From assembly GCA_050293315.1 (NCBI GenBank), contig JBNKMS010000001.1, positions 7,966-71,965 on the forward strand: a stretch of DNA of 64,000 bases. The letters run 5' to 3'. The notes below the pieces were generated by a model. It was not told the DNA's origin, made no database searches, and saw nothing but the letters and a program-made list of their open reading frames with translations. Of this stretch, positions 25,599 to 34,102 are shown piece by piece (within the stretch, counting starts at the first letter, position 1; each line of letters starts with the position of its first letter). Origin of the DNA: CBFDBF01 sp050293315 (lineage in GTDB: Bacteria; Pseudomonadota; Gammaproteobacteria; Chromatiales; Chromatiaceae). A program made the position numbers and the translations under genes.

Positions 25599-27301
25599 GT
25601 ACTGAGCAGCATCCATTAAAGGTGGTGTTGTGCTGGCATATGCACCAGCCAGACTACCGTGGTCCTGACCATAGTGATTTTCAGCTGCCGTGGGTCTATC
25701 TGCACGGTACCAAAGATTATGTCGATATGGCGGCCCACCTGGAAAACACCCCTGGTGCCAGGGCGGTGGTCAATTTCTCTCCAGTTTTGCTGGAGCAGAT
25801 TGATGAATACGTAGAGCAGATTGAGGCCTGGCTACAGCGAGGTGTTAGGATCAAGGATCCGTTGCTGGCCGCACTGGCCGGTCCTGGCTTGCCATTGGAG
25901 CAGTCATCGCGGCACGAGCTTATTCAGAGCTGTCTGCGGGCCAATGAAAAGCGGTTGATAAAACGCTTCCCGATTTATCGCAGTCTGGCCAAAATGGCCT
26001 CATGGATTGATAAGGATGAGGAGACCCTGCTCTACTTGAATGATCAATTTCTGGTAGATCTCTTGGTGTGGTATCACCTCGCCTGGATTGGTGAGTTTCC
26101 ACGTAATAACGATCTGCGGTTTCACTCACTGGAGAAGAAGGGGCGCAACTTTAGCATTGACGATCGACGTCAACTCGTCGCTGCTATCGGTGAGTTATTA
26201 AGTAGCATCGTTCCACGCTACAGTAAGTTGGCGGAGGATGGCAAGGTCGAGCTATCCGTGACCCCATATGCCCATCCCATAATACCCCTGTTGCTGAATA
26301 TGGAGTCAGCAAGAGAGGCGATTCCTGACATAGAGTTACCGCTGTCCAGATACTATCCTGGAGGAGAGGCACGCGCCCGTTGGCATATTCGTCGTGGTAT
26401 CGAATCATTCGAGAAATATTTCGGTACTAAACCATCCGGGTGCTGGCCGTCAGAGGGAGCGATCAGCGCTGACACAGTGCGTATCATGGAAGAGGAGGGG
26501 TTCCGCTGGGTGGCTAGTGGTCAACAGGTGTTGGTTAATAGCCTGAATCTTTCTATGGGCGGTGGGGCGCTGCCTGCTAATTTCGTACATACCCCGTACC
26601 GTGTAGGCAAGGGTAATATCAACTGTTTTTTTCGAGACGATGGACTCTCGGATTTTATCGGCTTTACCTATGCCGATTGGCATGCCGATGACGCTGTGGG
26701 TGATTTTATTAACCATCTAGAGAGTGTTGCCAATGCTTCCGTGGATCATCCAGACAGGGTGGTCTCAATAATAATGGATGGAGAGAATGCCTGGGAGAGT
26801 TACCCAAAAAATGGCAGTTACTTTCTTGCGGCGCTGTATGAGCGTATTGTCGCCCACCCGCGACTGGAACTGACTACGTTTGCTGACTGCTTGGAACAGC
26901 AGCAGAATAGCGCTGCTGTGCTGGATGAACTGGTGGCCGGTAGTTGGGTGTATGGCACATTGAGTACCTGGATTGGTGATCGTGACAAGAACCGTGCCTG
27001 GGATATGCTGGCCGATGCCAAGCTGGTGTACGATCAAGTAGTGGCCAGCGGGCGGCTGGATGATGTCAGGGCTGAGGAGGCGAACATGCAGCTTGCCAAC
27101 TGTGAAGGCTCTGATTGGTTCTGGTGGTTTGGTGACTATAATCCGAGAGTAACGGTCTCGGATTTTGAGCGTCTTTTTCGTTATCAGTTGACTAATCTGT
27201 ATAAGGTTTTGGGAGAAGAGCCCCCGGAATATCTTTCCCATGTTTTTGCCTATGGTGCAGGAGATCCCGCGATGGGTGGGGTGATGAGACAGAACAATTA
27301 A
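25595..27301 (+). CDS. Glycoside hydrolase family 57 alpha-glucan enzyme
   Basis: GH57 enzymes act on alpha-glucans as amylases, 4-alpha-glucanotransferases, branching enzymes or amylopullulanases. The 568-residue protein has CWHMHQPDYR at the start (conserved His), GCWPSEGAISADT (nucleophile Glu region), and IIMDGENAWE (catalytic Asp). The WPSEGA form and overall size fit the amylopullulanase/alpha-amylase-like subgroup, but specificity cannot be read from motifs. The 4-bp overlap with glgC and the malQ gene 19 bp downstream indicate one unit for glycogen building and turnover. Confidence 0.88.
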   Translation: MSTEQHPLKVVLCWHMHQPDYRGPDHSDFQLPWVYLHGTKDYVDMAAHLENTPGARAVVNFSPVLLEQIDEYVEQIEAWLQRGVRIKDPLLAALAGPGLPLEQSSRHELIQSCLRANEKRLIKRFPIYRSLAKMASWIDKDEETLLYLNDQFLVDLLVWYHLAWIGEFPRNNDLRFHSLEKKGRNFSIDDRRQLVAAIGELLSSIVPRYSKLAEDGKVELSVTPYAHPIIPLLLNMESAREAIPDIELPLSRYYPGGEARARWHIRRGIESFEKYFGTKPSGCWPSEGAISADTVRIMEEEGFRWVASGQQVLVNSLNLSMGGGALPANFVHTPYRVGKGNINCFFRDDGLSDFIGFTYADWHADDAVGDFINHLESVANASVDHPDRVVSIIMDGENAWESYPKNGSYFLAALYERIVAHPRLELTTFADCLEQQQNSAAVLDELVAGSWVYGTLSTWIGDRDKNRAWDMLADAKLVYDQVVASGRLDDVRAEEANMQLANCEGSDWFWWFGDYNPRVTVSDFERLFRYQLTNLYKVLGEEPPEYLSHVFAYGAGDPAMGGVMRQNN

Positions 27302-27320
27302 GACTCAAACTCAAAATAGA

Positions 27321-28808
27321 ATGGATATCTCAACGACAAATTGGTGTCTGGATAGACGCCGTGCCGGTGTCTTGCTGCATATCACCTCGCTACCTGGCCG
27401 TGCCGCTACCGGCGATATGGGGGAAGAGGCTCACCGTTTTGTAGATTTTCTAGCGGCGGCAGGCATTAGCGTCTGGCAGACCCTGCCACTATCACCACCG
27501 CAACACGATCTGTCACCCTATCAGGCGCGTTCGGTACATGCCGGCAATCGCCGCCTGATCGCCCTTGGGCCGCTGGTTGAACGGGGCTGGATAGAACCAT
27601 CAATACTGCAGCATGACTGTCTTACCTATGAGTGTAAGCAGCAGTTTCTGCTCGGGGCCTGGGCTGGATTCACTAAGCTTGCCAGCGACAAGGAGAAGAG
27701 AGAGTTTGCCGATTTTGTTGGAGAACAGCGTTTCTGGTTAGAGAATTACGCCCTGTTTGAGGCACTGCATGCTGAGAACCGTTGTGGCTGGTGGGGGTGG
27801 CCAGAGGGGTTGCGAGACCGTCATCCACAGGCTCTGGCAGAGGCGCGAAGTCGTCTAGCAGAAGAGATAGAGTATTTCTATTTTGAGCAGTATCTGTTTT
27901 TTAGTCAGTGGCTTAAGTTAAAAAGCTATGCCAACGAGCACGGTATCCAGCTGTTTGGTGATATGCCCATCTTTGTAGCCCATGACAGTGCAGAGGTGTG
28001 GGCAAAAAGGGAAAACTTTCTGTTGACCAAGCAGGGCGAACCGACGGTAGTGGCTGGGGTGCCACCAGACTACTTTTCAGATACCGGGCAGCGCTGGGGA
28101 AATCCGATCTATAACTGGAAGGCGATGGAGCAGGATGGCTTCTCTTTCTGGATTGAGCGTATCCAGACACAACTTGCCATGTTCGACCTGGTACGGATAG
28201 ACCATTTTCGTGGGTTTGAGTCCTACTGGGAGGTCCCTGCCAAGGATGATACCGCGGTCAATGGACGTTGGATCGATGCACCCGGTAAGGCCCTGTTTGA
28301 ACGATTACATCAAGTATACGGGTTTCTACCACTAGTGGCTGAGGACCTCGGTATAATTACCGCAGGGGTGGACAGACTGCGTGAACAGTTTGGGTTGCCC
28401 GGAATGAAGGTGTTGCAGTTTGCATTTAACGGGGACACAAATAACCCGTACCTGCCTTCCCAGTATCGACCAAATACGGTGGTCTATACCGGCACCCATG
28501 ACAACGATACAACTCTGGGATGGTATCTTAGTCTGGATGACCACAGTCGAAATTATGTTGATGAGTATCTGGGCTACTCCAAGGAGCCAATGCCGTGGCC
28601 GATGATTCGCGCCGCTCTGGCTTCACGCGCCAGGCTAGCAATGTTGCCGATGCAGGATATTTTGGCTCTGGATGGATCACACCGGATGAATAGGCCTGGC
28701 ACGACAGAGGGTAACTGGGGATGGCGATTTGAGTGGCAACAGGTCCAAGAAGATCTTGCTGATCGCTTGCATCGTAGCCTGGAAATCTATGGGAGATTAG
28801 CTGGATAG
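27321..28808 (+). CDS. malQ: 4-alpha-glucanotransferase
   Basis: MalQ (GH77) transfers maltodextrin segments, trimming or recycling short glucans. The 495-residue enzyme has LLHITSLPG, the catalytic VRIDHFRGFESYW (nucleophile Asp), VAEDLGIIT (Glu) and YTGTHDNDTTLGW (Asp). Length is that of the short, plant D-enzyme-like type and not the roughly 690-residue E. coli form. It follows the GH57 gene by 19 bp and precedes galU by 12 bp. Confidence 0.95.
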   Translation: MDISTTNWCLDRRRAGVLLHITSLPGRAATGDMGEEAHRFVDFLAAAGISVWQTLPLSPPQHDLSPYQARSVHAGNRRLIALGPLVERGWIEPSILQHDCLTYECKQQFLLGAWAGFTKLASDKEKREFADFVGEQRFWLENYALFEALHAENRCGWWGWPEGLRDRHPQALAEARSRLAEEIEYFYFEQYLFFSQWLKLKSYANEHGIQLFGDMPIFVAHDSAEVWAKRENFLLTKQGEPTVVAGVPPDYFSDTGQRWGNPIYNWKAMEQDGFSFWIERIQTQLAMFDLVRIDHFRGFESYWEVPAKDDTAVNGRWIDAPGKALFERLHQVYGFLPLVAEDLGIITAGVDRLREQFGLPGMKVLQFAFNGDTNNPYLPSQYRPNTVVYTGTHDNDTTLGWYLSLDDHSRNYVDEYLGYSKEPMPWPMIRAALASRARLAMLPMQDILALDGSHRMNRPGTTEGNWGWRFEWQQVQEDLADRLHRSLEIYGRLAG

Positions 28809-28820
28809 GGTTAATACAAT

Positions 28821-29690
28821 ATGCAAAGAGTAAAAAAAGCGGTATTTCCAGTAGCTGGTTTGGGGACCAGATTTCTGCCGGCCACCAAGGCCAGTCCTAA
28901 AGAGATGCTACCGATAGTCGACAAGCCACTGATCCAATATGCAGTGGAGGAGGCGGTTGAGGCTGGGATAGAGGCGTTGATCTTTATCACCGGACGCAAT
29001 AAAAGCTCAATTAGTAATCATTTTGATACCGCCTATGAACTGGAGGTTGAGCTGGATAAGCGTGGTAAGAGTGAGATGCTGCAGGTGGTACGCAGCATCA
29101 TACCTGAACATGTATCCTGCATATTTATCCGCCAGGCTATGCCACTTGGATTGGGGCACGCGGTACTCTGTGCCAAACCGGTGGTGGGTGATGAGCCCTT
29201 TGCCGTACTACTGGCGGACGACATGATTGACAATGATGGGCCTGGCTGCATGCAGCAGATGGTAGATATCTATGCACAGAACGGTTGCAGCATTCTTGGT
29301 ACGGAGATGGTGGAGCCGGACAAAACCGGGAGTTATGGTATTGTTGATGTTGGTGGTGATGACGGATCTATAGCTAGCGTTAATGCGATTGTAGAGAAAC
29401 CGGAACCGGCGGTGGCGCCATCCAACCAGGCAGTAGTTGGTCGCTATGTACTTACCCCCAGGGTGTTCCATTATCTGGAAGAGACCAGGGCAGGGGCCAG
29501 CGATGAGATCCAGCTAACCGATGCCATAGCCAGTCTGTTGCAGGAGGAGCAGGTGTTGGCCTACCAGTTCCAGGGCAGACGTTACGATTGCGGCAGCAAG
29601 CTTGGTTATCTGCAGGCGACGGTCGATTATGCGATCAAGCACGAGCATCTGGGTGAGGAGTTTGATGCTTGGTTAAAACAGAGATCTTAA
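28821..29690 (+). CDS. galU: UTP-glucose-1-phosphate uridylyltransferase
   Basis: GalU makes UDP-glucose for envelope polysaccharides and osmoprotectant synthesis. The 289-residue protein has FPVAGLGTRFLPATKASPKEMLPI (about 10-33; nucleotide loop and conserved Lys) and VLLADDMI. Length is standard. It starts 12 bp after malQ and ends 4 bp before the next gene, so it belongs to the glgC-GH57-malQ transcript and joins UDP-glucose to ADP-glucose metabolism. Confidence 0.94.
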   Translation: MQRVKKAVFPVAGLGTRFLPATKASPKEMLPIVDKPLIQYAVEEAVEAGIEALIFITGRNKSSISNHFDTAYELEVELDKRGKSEMLQVVRSIIPEHVSCIFIRQAMPLGLGHAVLCAKPVVGDEPFAVLLADDMIDNDGPGCMQQMVDIYAQNGCSILGTEMVEPDKTGSYGIVDVGGDDGSIASVNAIVEKPEPAVAPSNQAVVGRYVLTPRVFHYLEETRAGASDEIQLTDAIASLLQEEQVLAYQFQGRRYDCGSKLGYLQATVDYAIKHEHLGEEFDAWLKQRS

Positions 29691-29694
29691 CAGA

Positions 29695-30894
29695 GTGAGC
29701 GAGATGCCATCCCGGTGGCGCTTAACAGGGTTAAGCCTCATCATTCTTCTATCCATGAGCGCATGTCAGAGCGTTAGTACAAAACATCACGGCAGGGTAA
29801 TACATGACAGCTCAGCACCAATATACAGGCCAGCCGGTCTGATGTTGGAGGAGAGGGTATTGGATCTTAGAGAGAGTCCTAAACTGGATGCCATAATTAA
29901 AGATCTGGCAGCTGCCAGGGTCATCTATATCGGCGAGCGTCATGATAGTTATGCCGACCATCTTAAGCAGCTGGAGATTATTCGGAGGATACATGCAATC
30001 CATCCAGATCTGGCTATCGGTATGGAGCAGTTCCAGCGCCCCTTTCAGTCGGTTCTGGATAAATATATCGCTGGTGACCTGAGTGAGCGCGATATGCTTC
30101 TTAAGAGCGAATGGTATGAGCGTTGGAGATTTGATTACCGTCTCTATCGACCAATCTTGTCTTTTGCTCGGGACAATGCTATTCCGATAGTGGCTCTTAA
30201 CGTTGCCAAAGAGATCACCAAAAAGGTCTCACATGGTGGGATGGAGAGTCTGAGTGCAGAGGAGAGAGCGCAGATACCGGCTACTATAGATCCGCCAGAC
30301 GAGGAGTATCGTGACTGGCTAAAGGCCACATTCGAACAACATGCGCACTCAGATAAACAGCAGTTTGAGCGTTTCCTCCAGGTACAGTTGCTGTGGGATG
30401 AGGGGATGGCTATGGCTGTGGCGGAATATTTGCAACGTCATCCCGGCAGAAAAATGGTGGTACTGGCAGGTAGCGGTCATCTGATGTATGGCGCCGGAAT
30501 TCCCAACCGGGTGAGCCGGAGAGCAGCTGTGAAGCGGGTTATAGTCTTGCCGGCAGGGGCGGTTCCAACCGAGCCAGGGATTGCCGATTTTCTTCTGTTC
30601 ACCGGAGATGATGAGCTCTCACCGGCAGGCCTGATGGGGATCATGCTATCCGACAGTGAGCAAGGGGTAGTAGCGAGCAAGATAGTGCCGGAGAGCGCCG
30701 CGGCAAGGTCCGGAATAGATGAGGGTGATCTGATAGTGGCAGTTGATGGCAACAGGGTCTCCACCTCCGCCGAGGTCAGGGTACTATTACTGGATCGCAA
30801 GCCGGGTGAGAAGATCCAACTGACCATACGTCGAAAGAAATTTATCCTGCTTAAAGATGAGCTGCTGCTTGATCTGGTGCTGCAGGGGCCTTGA
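29695..30894 (+). CDS. ChaN-domain lipoprotein with C-terminal PDZ domain
   Basis: The 399-residue protein has a lipoprotein signal ending in the lipobox LSMSAC. The central part is ChaN-like (haem-binding/Tiki superfamily): YIGERHDSYADHLKQ, IGMEQFQRPF and VVLAGSGHLMYGAGIP. The last 100 residues form a PDZ domain (GIMLSDSEQGVVASKIVPES, then SGIDEGDLIVAVDG). ChaN proteins are linked to iron or haem uptake, and the related Tiki fold includes metalloproteases; the conserved E, H and GSGH residues would suit metal binding. The start is GTG 29695 or ATG 29704. Function is not established. Confidence 0.78.
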   Translation: MSEMPSRWRLTGLSLIILLSMSACQSVSTKHHGRVIHDSSAPIYRPAGLMLEERVLDLRESPKLDAIIKDLAAARVIYIGERHDSYADHLKQLEIIRRIHAIHPDLAIGMEQFQRPFQSVLDKYIAGDLSERDMLLKSEWYERWRFDYRLYRPILSFARDNAIPIVALNVAKEITKKVSHGGMESLSAEERAQIPATIDPPDEEYRDWLKATFEQHAHSDKQQFERFLQVQLLWDEGMAMAVAEYLQRHPGRKMVVLAGSGHLMYGAGIPNRVSRRAAVKRVIVLPAGAVPTEPGIADFLLFTGDDELSPAGLMGIMLSDSEQGVVASKIVPESAAARSGIDEGDLIVAVDGNRVSTSAEVRVLLLDRKPGEKIQLTIRRKKFILLKDELLLDLVLQGP

Positions 30895-30984
30895 ATAGGG
30901 AGCGATAGAATTAAATAACCCCATATCTATTCTCCATACGTACTAATGGGTGAACAATCCATTAATCACTAAGGAGAAGAGGAC

Positions 30985-32757
30985 ATGAAAGCCAAACCAA
31001 TTGCAGTTGCATTGTGCACCACTCTGGTCATTGCAGCCTGCGGACCATCCGGACAGCAAGAGGCACGCAATAACCAGACAGGACCGGTTATGGTCCACCC
31101 TACCAAAGAGGAGGCTGTAGAGCGGCTGGAGCGCATACCTGAACACACGGTGCGTCCCAATTCACAGCCCGCAGACAAGTACAGGGCGAGAAAAGGCATG
31201 CCCAGTGTGGCTGGTTATGCCGCAGTGGCAGAGGCGGATAGCGCCTACGGGATGCCCTATATCATCCATCCACCCCAACCATTACCTCCAGTTGAGCGTG
31301 AAAAATATGCCACTTTTGACGACAACCCACTACAGCGGGCAGCCGAGTCTCCGGTCTCTACCTTTAGTATTGATGTAGATACCGGCTCCTATACCAATGT
31401 ACGCCGCATCCTCAACAGTGGCAGACTGCCACCGTCAGACGCGGTGAGGGTAGAGGAGATGATCAATTACTTCTCATACAGTGACAAGGCGGCAACCAGC
31501 GCCAAGGTGCCATTCAACTTTTCCACCGAGATGGGCGTAACCCCATGGAACCAGAAAACCCATCTATTGCGGATCGGCATCAAGGCGTGGGCCCCGGTAG
31601 AGACCGAGGCGCCACCGGCCAATCTGGTGTTCCTGATCGATGTCTCCGGCTCTATGCAGGCGCAGAACAAACTGCCACTGCTAAAGCGTTCACTCCGCCT
31701 GTTGAGCAGACAGTTGGATGGGGATGACCGCATCACGATCGTGGTCTATGCCGGTGCCTCCGGTGTGGTACTGGAGCCGACCCCTGGGAACAAACTGGCG
31801 ACTATAGAGCAGGCGCTTGAGCAGTTGTCTGCGGGTGGGTCCACCCATGGCAGCGCAGGTATCAAGTTGGCCTACGCAAAGGCACGCGAGGCATTTATAC
31901 CCAACGGCATCAATCGGGTGCTACTGGCCACTGATGGAGACTTCAATGTAGGTACTGTCAACCACGATGCGCTGATAGATATGATCGAGACACAGCGTAA
32001 ACAGGGTATCGCCCTGACTACACTAGGCTTTGGTGATGGCAACTACAATGATCAGTTGATGGAGCAGTTGGCCGATCACGGTAACGGCAACTACGCCTAT
32101 ATCGACTCCCTTATGGAGGCGCGCAAGGTGTTGGTGGAGGAGCTCGGCTCCACCCTGCAGACCGTGGCCAAGGATGTAAAGATCCAGATCGAGTTTAATC
32201 CTGCGGTAGTCGCAGAATATCGGCTGATCGGTTATGAAAACCGAGTGTTGGCACGGGAGGATTTCAATAATGACAAGGTGGATGCAGGTGAGATAGGTGC
32301 CGGCCACTCAGTTACCGCGCTGTACGAGGTGACCTTGGTGGGTAGTGGCGGTGAGCGTATAGCTCCTACCCGTTACGGCAGCAACTCCAAGGTCGCGCCT
32401 ACTCATAGTGGTGAGGTGGCGATGCTGAAACTGCGTTACAAGCTGCCGGAGGAGAGTAGCAGCAGGCTGGTAAAGGCTGCGGTGCTAAAAGAATCTATTG
32501 TGAACAAGTTGCAGCAGAACAGCGATGATTTCCGCTTCGCCGCAGCTGTAGCGGCCTTTGGCCAACTGCTACGCGGGGGTAAATATCTGCAACAGTTCGG
32601 GTATGATGAGATAATCTCCCTGGCCAGGGGATCATTGGGTGGTGATGCCAGCGGCTATCGTGCAGAAATGATGCGGCTGGCGGCGCTGGCACGCGATCTC
32701 GGGACGACGGCGGCCACAACCCAGCCAATGGAGGAGGTCGTATCCATCCGCAGATAG
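30985..32757 (+). CDS. VWA-domain lipoprotein (YfbK-like)
   Basis: The 590-residue protein begins with a lipoprotein signal (VALCTTLVIAAC). It has a YfbK-type N-terminal region (about 100-190; STFSIDVDTGSYTNVRRIL), a von Willebrand A domain with an intact MIDAS (FLIDVSGSMQ near 218, LLATDGDFNVG further on), and a C-terminal DUF3520-like part. Such proteins bind partner proteins through a metal ion at the cell surface or in the periplasm. It is followed within 13 bp by an ECF sigma factor gene and then a putative anti-sigma gene, so it may be part of an envelope-sensing unit. Confidence 0.85.
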   Translation: MKAKPIAVALCTTLVIAACGPSGQQEARNNQTGPVMVHPTKEEAVERLERIPEHTVRPNSQPADKYRARKGMPSVAGYAAVAEADSAYGMPYIIHPPQPLPPVEREKYATFDDNPLQRAAESPVSTFSIDVDTGSYTNVRRILNSGRLPPSDAVRVEEMINYFSYSDKAATSAKVPFNFSTEMGVTPWNQKTHLLRIGIKAWAPVETEAPPANLVFLIDVSGSMQAQNKLPLLKRSLRLLSRQLDGDDRITIVVYAGASGVVLEPTPGNKLATIEQALEQLSAGGSTHGSAGIKLAYAKAREAFIPNGINRVLLATDGDFNVGTVNHDALIDMIETQRKQGIALTTLGFGDGNYNDQLMEQLADHGNGNYAYIDSLMEARKVLVEELGSTLQTVAKDVKIQIEFNPAVVAEYRLIGYENRVLAREDFNNDKVDAGEIGAGHSVTALYEVTLVGSGGERIAPTRYGSNSKVAPTHSGEVAMLKLRYKLPEESSSRLVKAAVLKESIVNKLQQNSDDFRFAAAVAAFGQLLRGGKYLQQFGYDEIISLARGSLGGDASGYRAEMMRLAALARDLGTTAATTQPMEEVVSIRR

Positions 32758-32770
32758 ATCAAGGGGCATT

Positions 32771-33316
32771 ATGTCAGAGCCGAGTGATGAAGAGCTGATG
32801 TCCAGCTATATTAGAGGTGATACCGCGGCCTTCGATACGCTCTACGGGCGCTATCGGGGGCCGCTCTACCGTTACCTCGAGCGTCAGAGCGGGAGTGCTG
32901 CAGTAGCCGAGGAGCTATACCAGGATGTCTGGATGCGGGTGATCGGTGCTCGTGATAGCTGGAGGCGGCAATCAGGTTTTCGTCCCTGGATCTACCGTAT
33001 TGCCCACAATCGCATGGTTGACCACTGGCGCGCTGGACGGGAGGAGAATCTGTCTCTGGAGGATGGTGATGTAATACCTATAGACCGGCCCTGGCCGGAC
33101 GCATGGCTGTTGATCCAGGACTGCGTCGAGAGGCTGTTCAAGCTTCTGGAAGGTCTAAGTGAACCGCAACGCAGTGCCTTCCTATTGAAAGAGGAGGGTG
33201 GGCTTAGTCTCTCCCAGATAGCGGAGGTCATGGCTACCGGACGCGAGACCATAAAGAGCCGTCTGCGCTACACACTACAGCGGCTGCGCAATGGCCTGGA
33301 GGGTTGTGATGAGTGA
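32771..33316 (+). CDS. ECF-type RNA polymerase sigma factor
   Basis: This 181-residue sigma-70-family protein has region 2 (DTLYGRYRGPLYRYLERQSG, then AEELYQDVWMRV and FRPWIYRIAHNRMVDHWR) and region 4 (EPQRSAFLLKEEGGLSLSQI, then TIKSRLRYTLQRLR). It should direct RNA polymerase to a small stress or envelope regulon. It starts 13 bp after the VWA gene and overlaps the next gene by 8 bp, the usual layout with an anti-sigma factor. Confidence 0.92.
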   Translation: MSEPSDEELMSSYIRGDTAAFDTLYGRYRGPLYRYLERQSGSAAVAEELYQDVWMRVIGARDSWRRQSGFRPWIYRIAHNRMVDHWRAGREENLSLEDGDVIPIDRPWPDAWLLIQDCVERLFKLLEGLSEPQRSAFLLKEEGGLSLSQIAEVMATGRETIKSRLRYTLQRLRNGLEGCDE

Positions 33317-34079
33317 ATATGATGACAATCCACATGATGAGATGATCTCCAGGCTCTACCGTTCAGGTAGTAGCGGCGAGCCACCTGCTCACCTGGATCG
33401 CAAGATACTGGATGAGGCCCAGCGCGCAGTTAATCGTCGACAGTGGATAAGGGCATGGCCCTCTCTGGCGACTGCCGCTGTGTTGGTGCTCTCATTTACT
33501 CTGCTGTTGCGTGTATTGGAACAGCAGCCTCTGGACCGGCCCATGCAGCTGGATGAGAAGATAGAGCAGGATGTAGGAGAGGCTGAGAATAGCACTAGCA
33601 CTGATGCAGTAACCGATAATTTCGATATGGCCGCACCGCCTCAGGCGCCGGCTGCGCCAGCAATCATTAGAAGAAAGGCAGCGAGGCCGGAACCGCAGCA
33701 GCCCGCAAAAGCGCCCGAGCGAAAGCTCAAGGTGGAGGTTGAGGGACGACCGGCGTCCTATATCGAACCACAGCTACAGTATGATAAGGCGGAGCCGCCG
33801 GTAGGTGGCTCCGCGGATGCTGCGCAGACCAAGGGGGCAGTAGTCGCCACTCCATCTGCTGCAGCAGCGGCAGAGGAGAAGAGCAGGAGAGAGATGGAGG
33901 CCGCACCCGAAGTTAAGGGGTGCGGCGTTGATCTGCCGGTGGCGGGTCTACCAGCCAGTGCCTGGCAACAGCTATATAAGGAGCTGCTCGATCAGGGCAA
34001 GAGCGAGCAGGCCAGATGTCTCATGGAGACATTCGAGTCGCAGTTTGGGTATAAGCTGGAGCTAGGTAATAAACCGTAG
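33309..34079 (+). CDS. Putative membrane anti-sigma factor
   Basis: The 256-residue protein has a cytoplasmic N-terminal segment with a PPAHLDRKILDEAQRA motif (about 22-37), often seen in proteins paired with ECF sigma factors. One membrane helix follows (about 48-66), then an Ala/Pro-rich periplasmic part. No zinc-binding HxxxCxxC anti-sigma motif is present, so the role is inferred from position and topology. I start at ATG 33309, overlapping the sigma stop. Two cysteines in the last 60 residues could form a disulfide. Confidence 0.6.
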   Translation: MSEYDDNPHDEMISRLYRSGSSGEPPAHLDRKILDEAQRAVNRRQWIRAWPSLATAAVLVLSFTLLLRVLEQQPLDRPMQLDEKIEQDVGEAENSTSTDAVTDNFDMAAPPQAPAAPAIIRRKAARPEPQQPAKAPERKLKVEVEGRPASYIEPQLQYDKAEPPVGGSADAAQTKGAVVATPSAAAAAEEKSRREMEAAPEVKGCGVDLPVAGLPASAWQQLYKELLDQGKSEQARCLMETFESQFGYKLELGNKP

Positions 34080-34102
34080 TCATTAGTGCACCTCGCTCCC
34101 AA

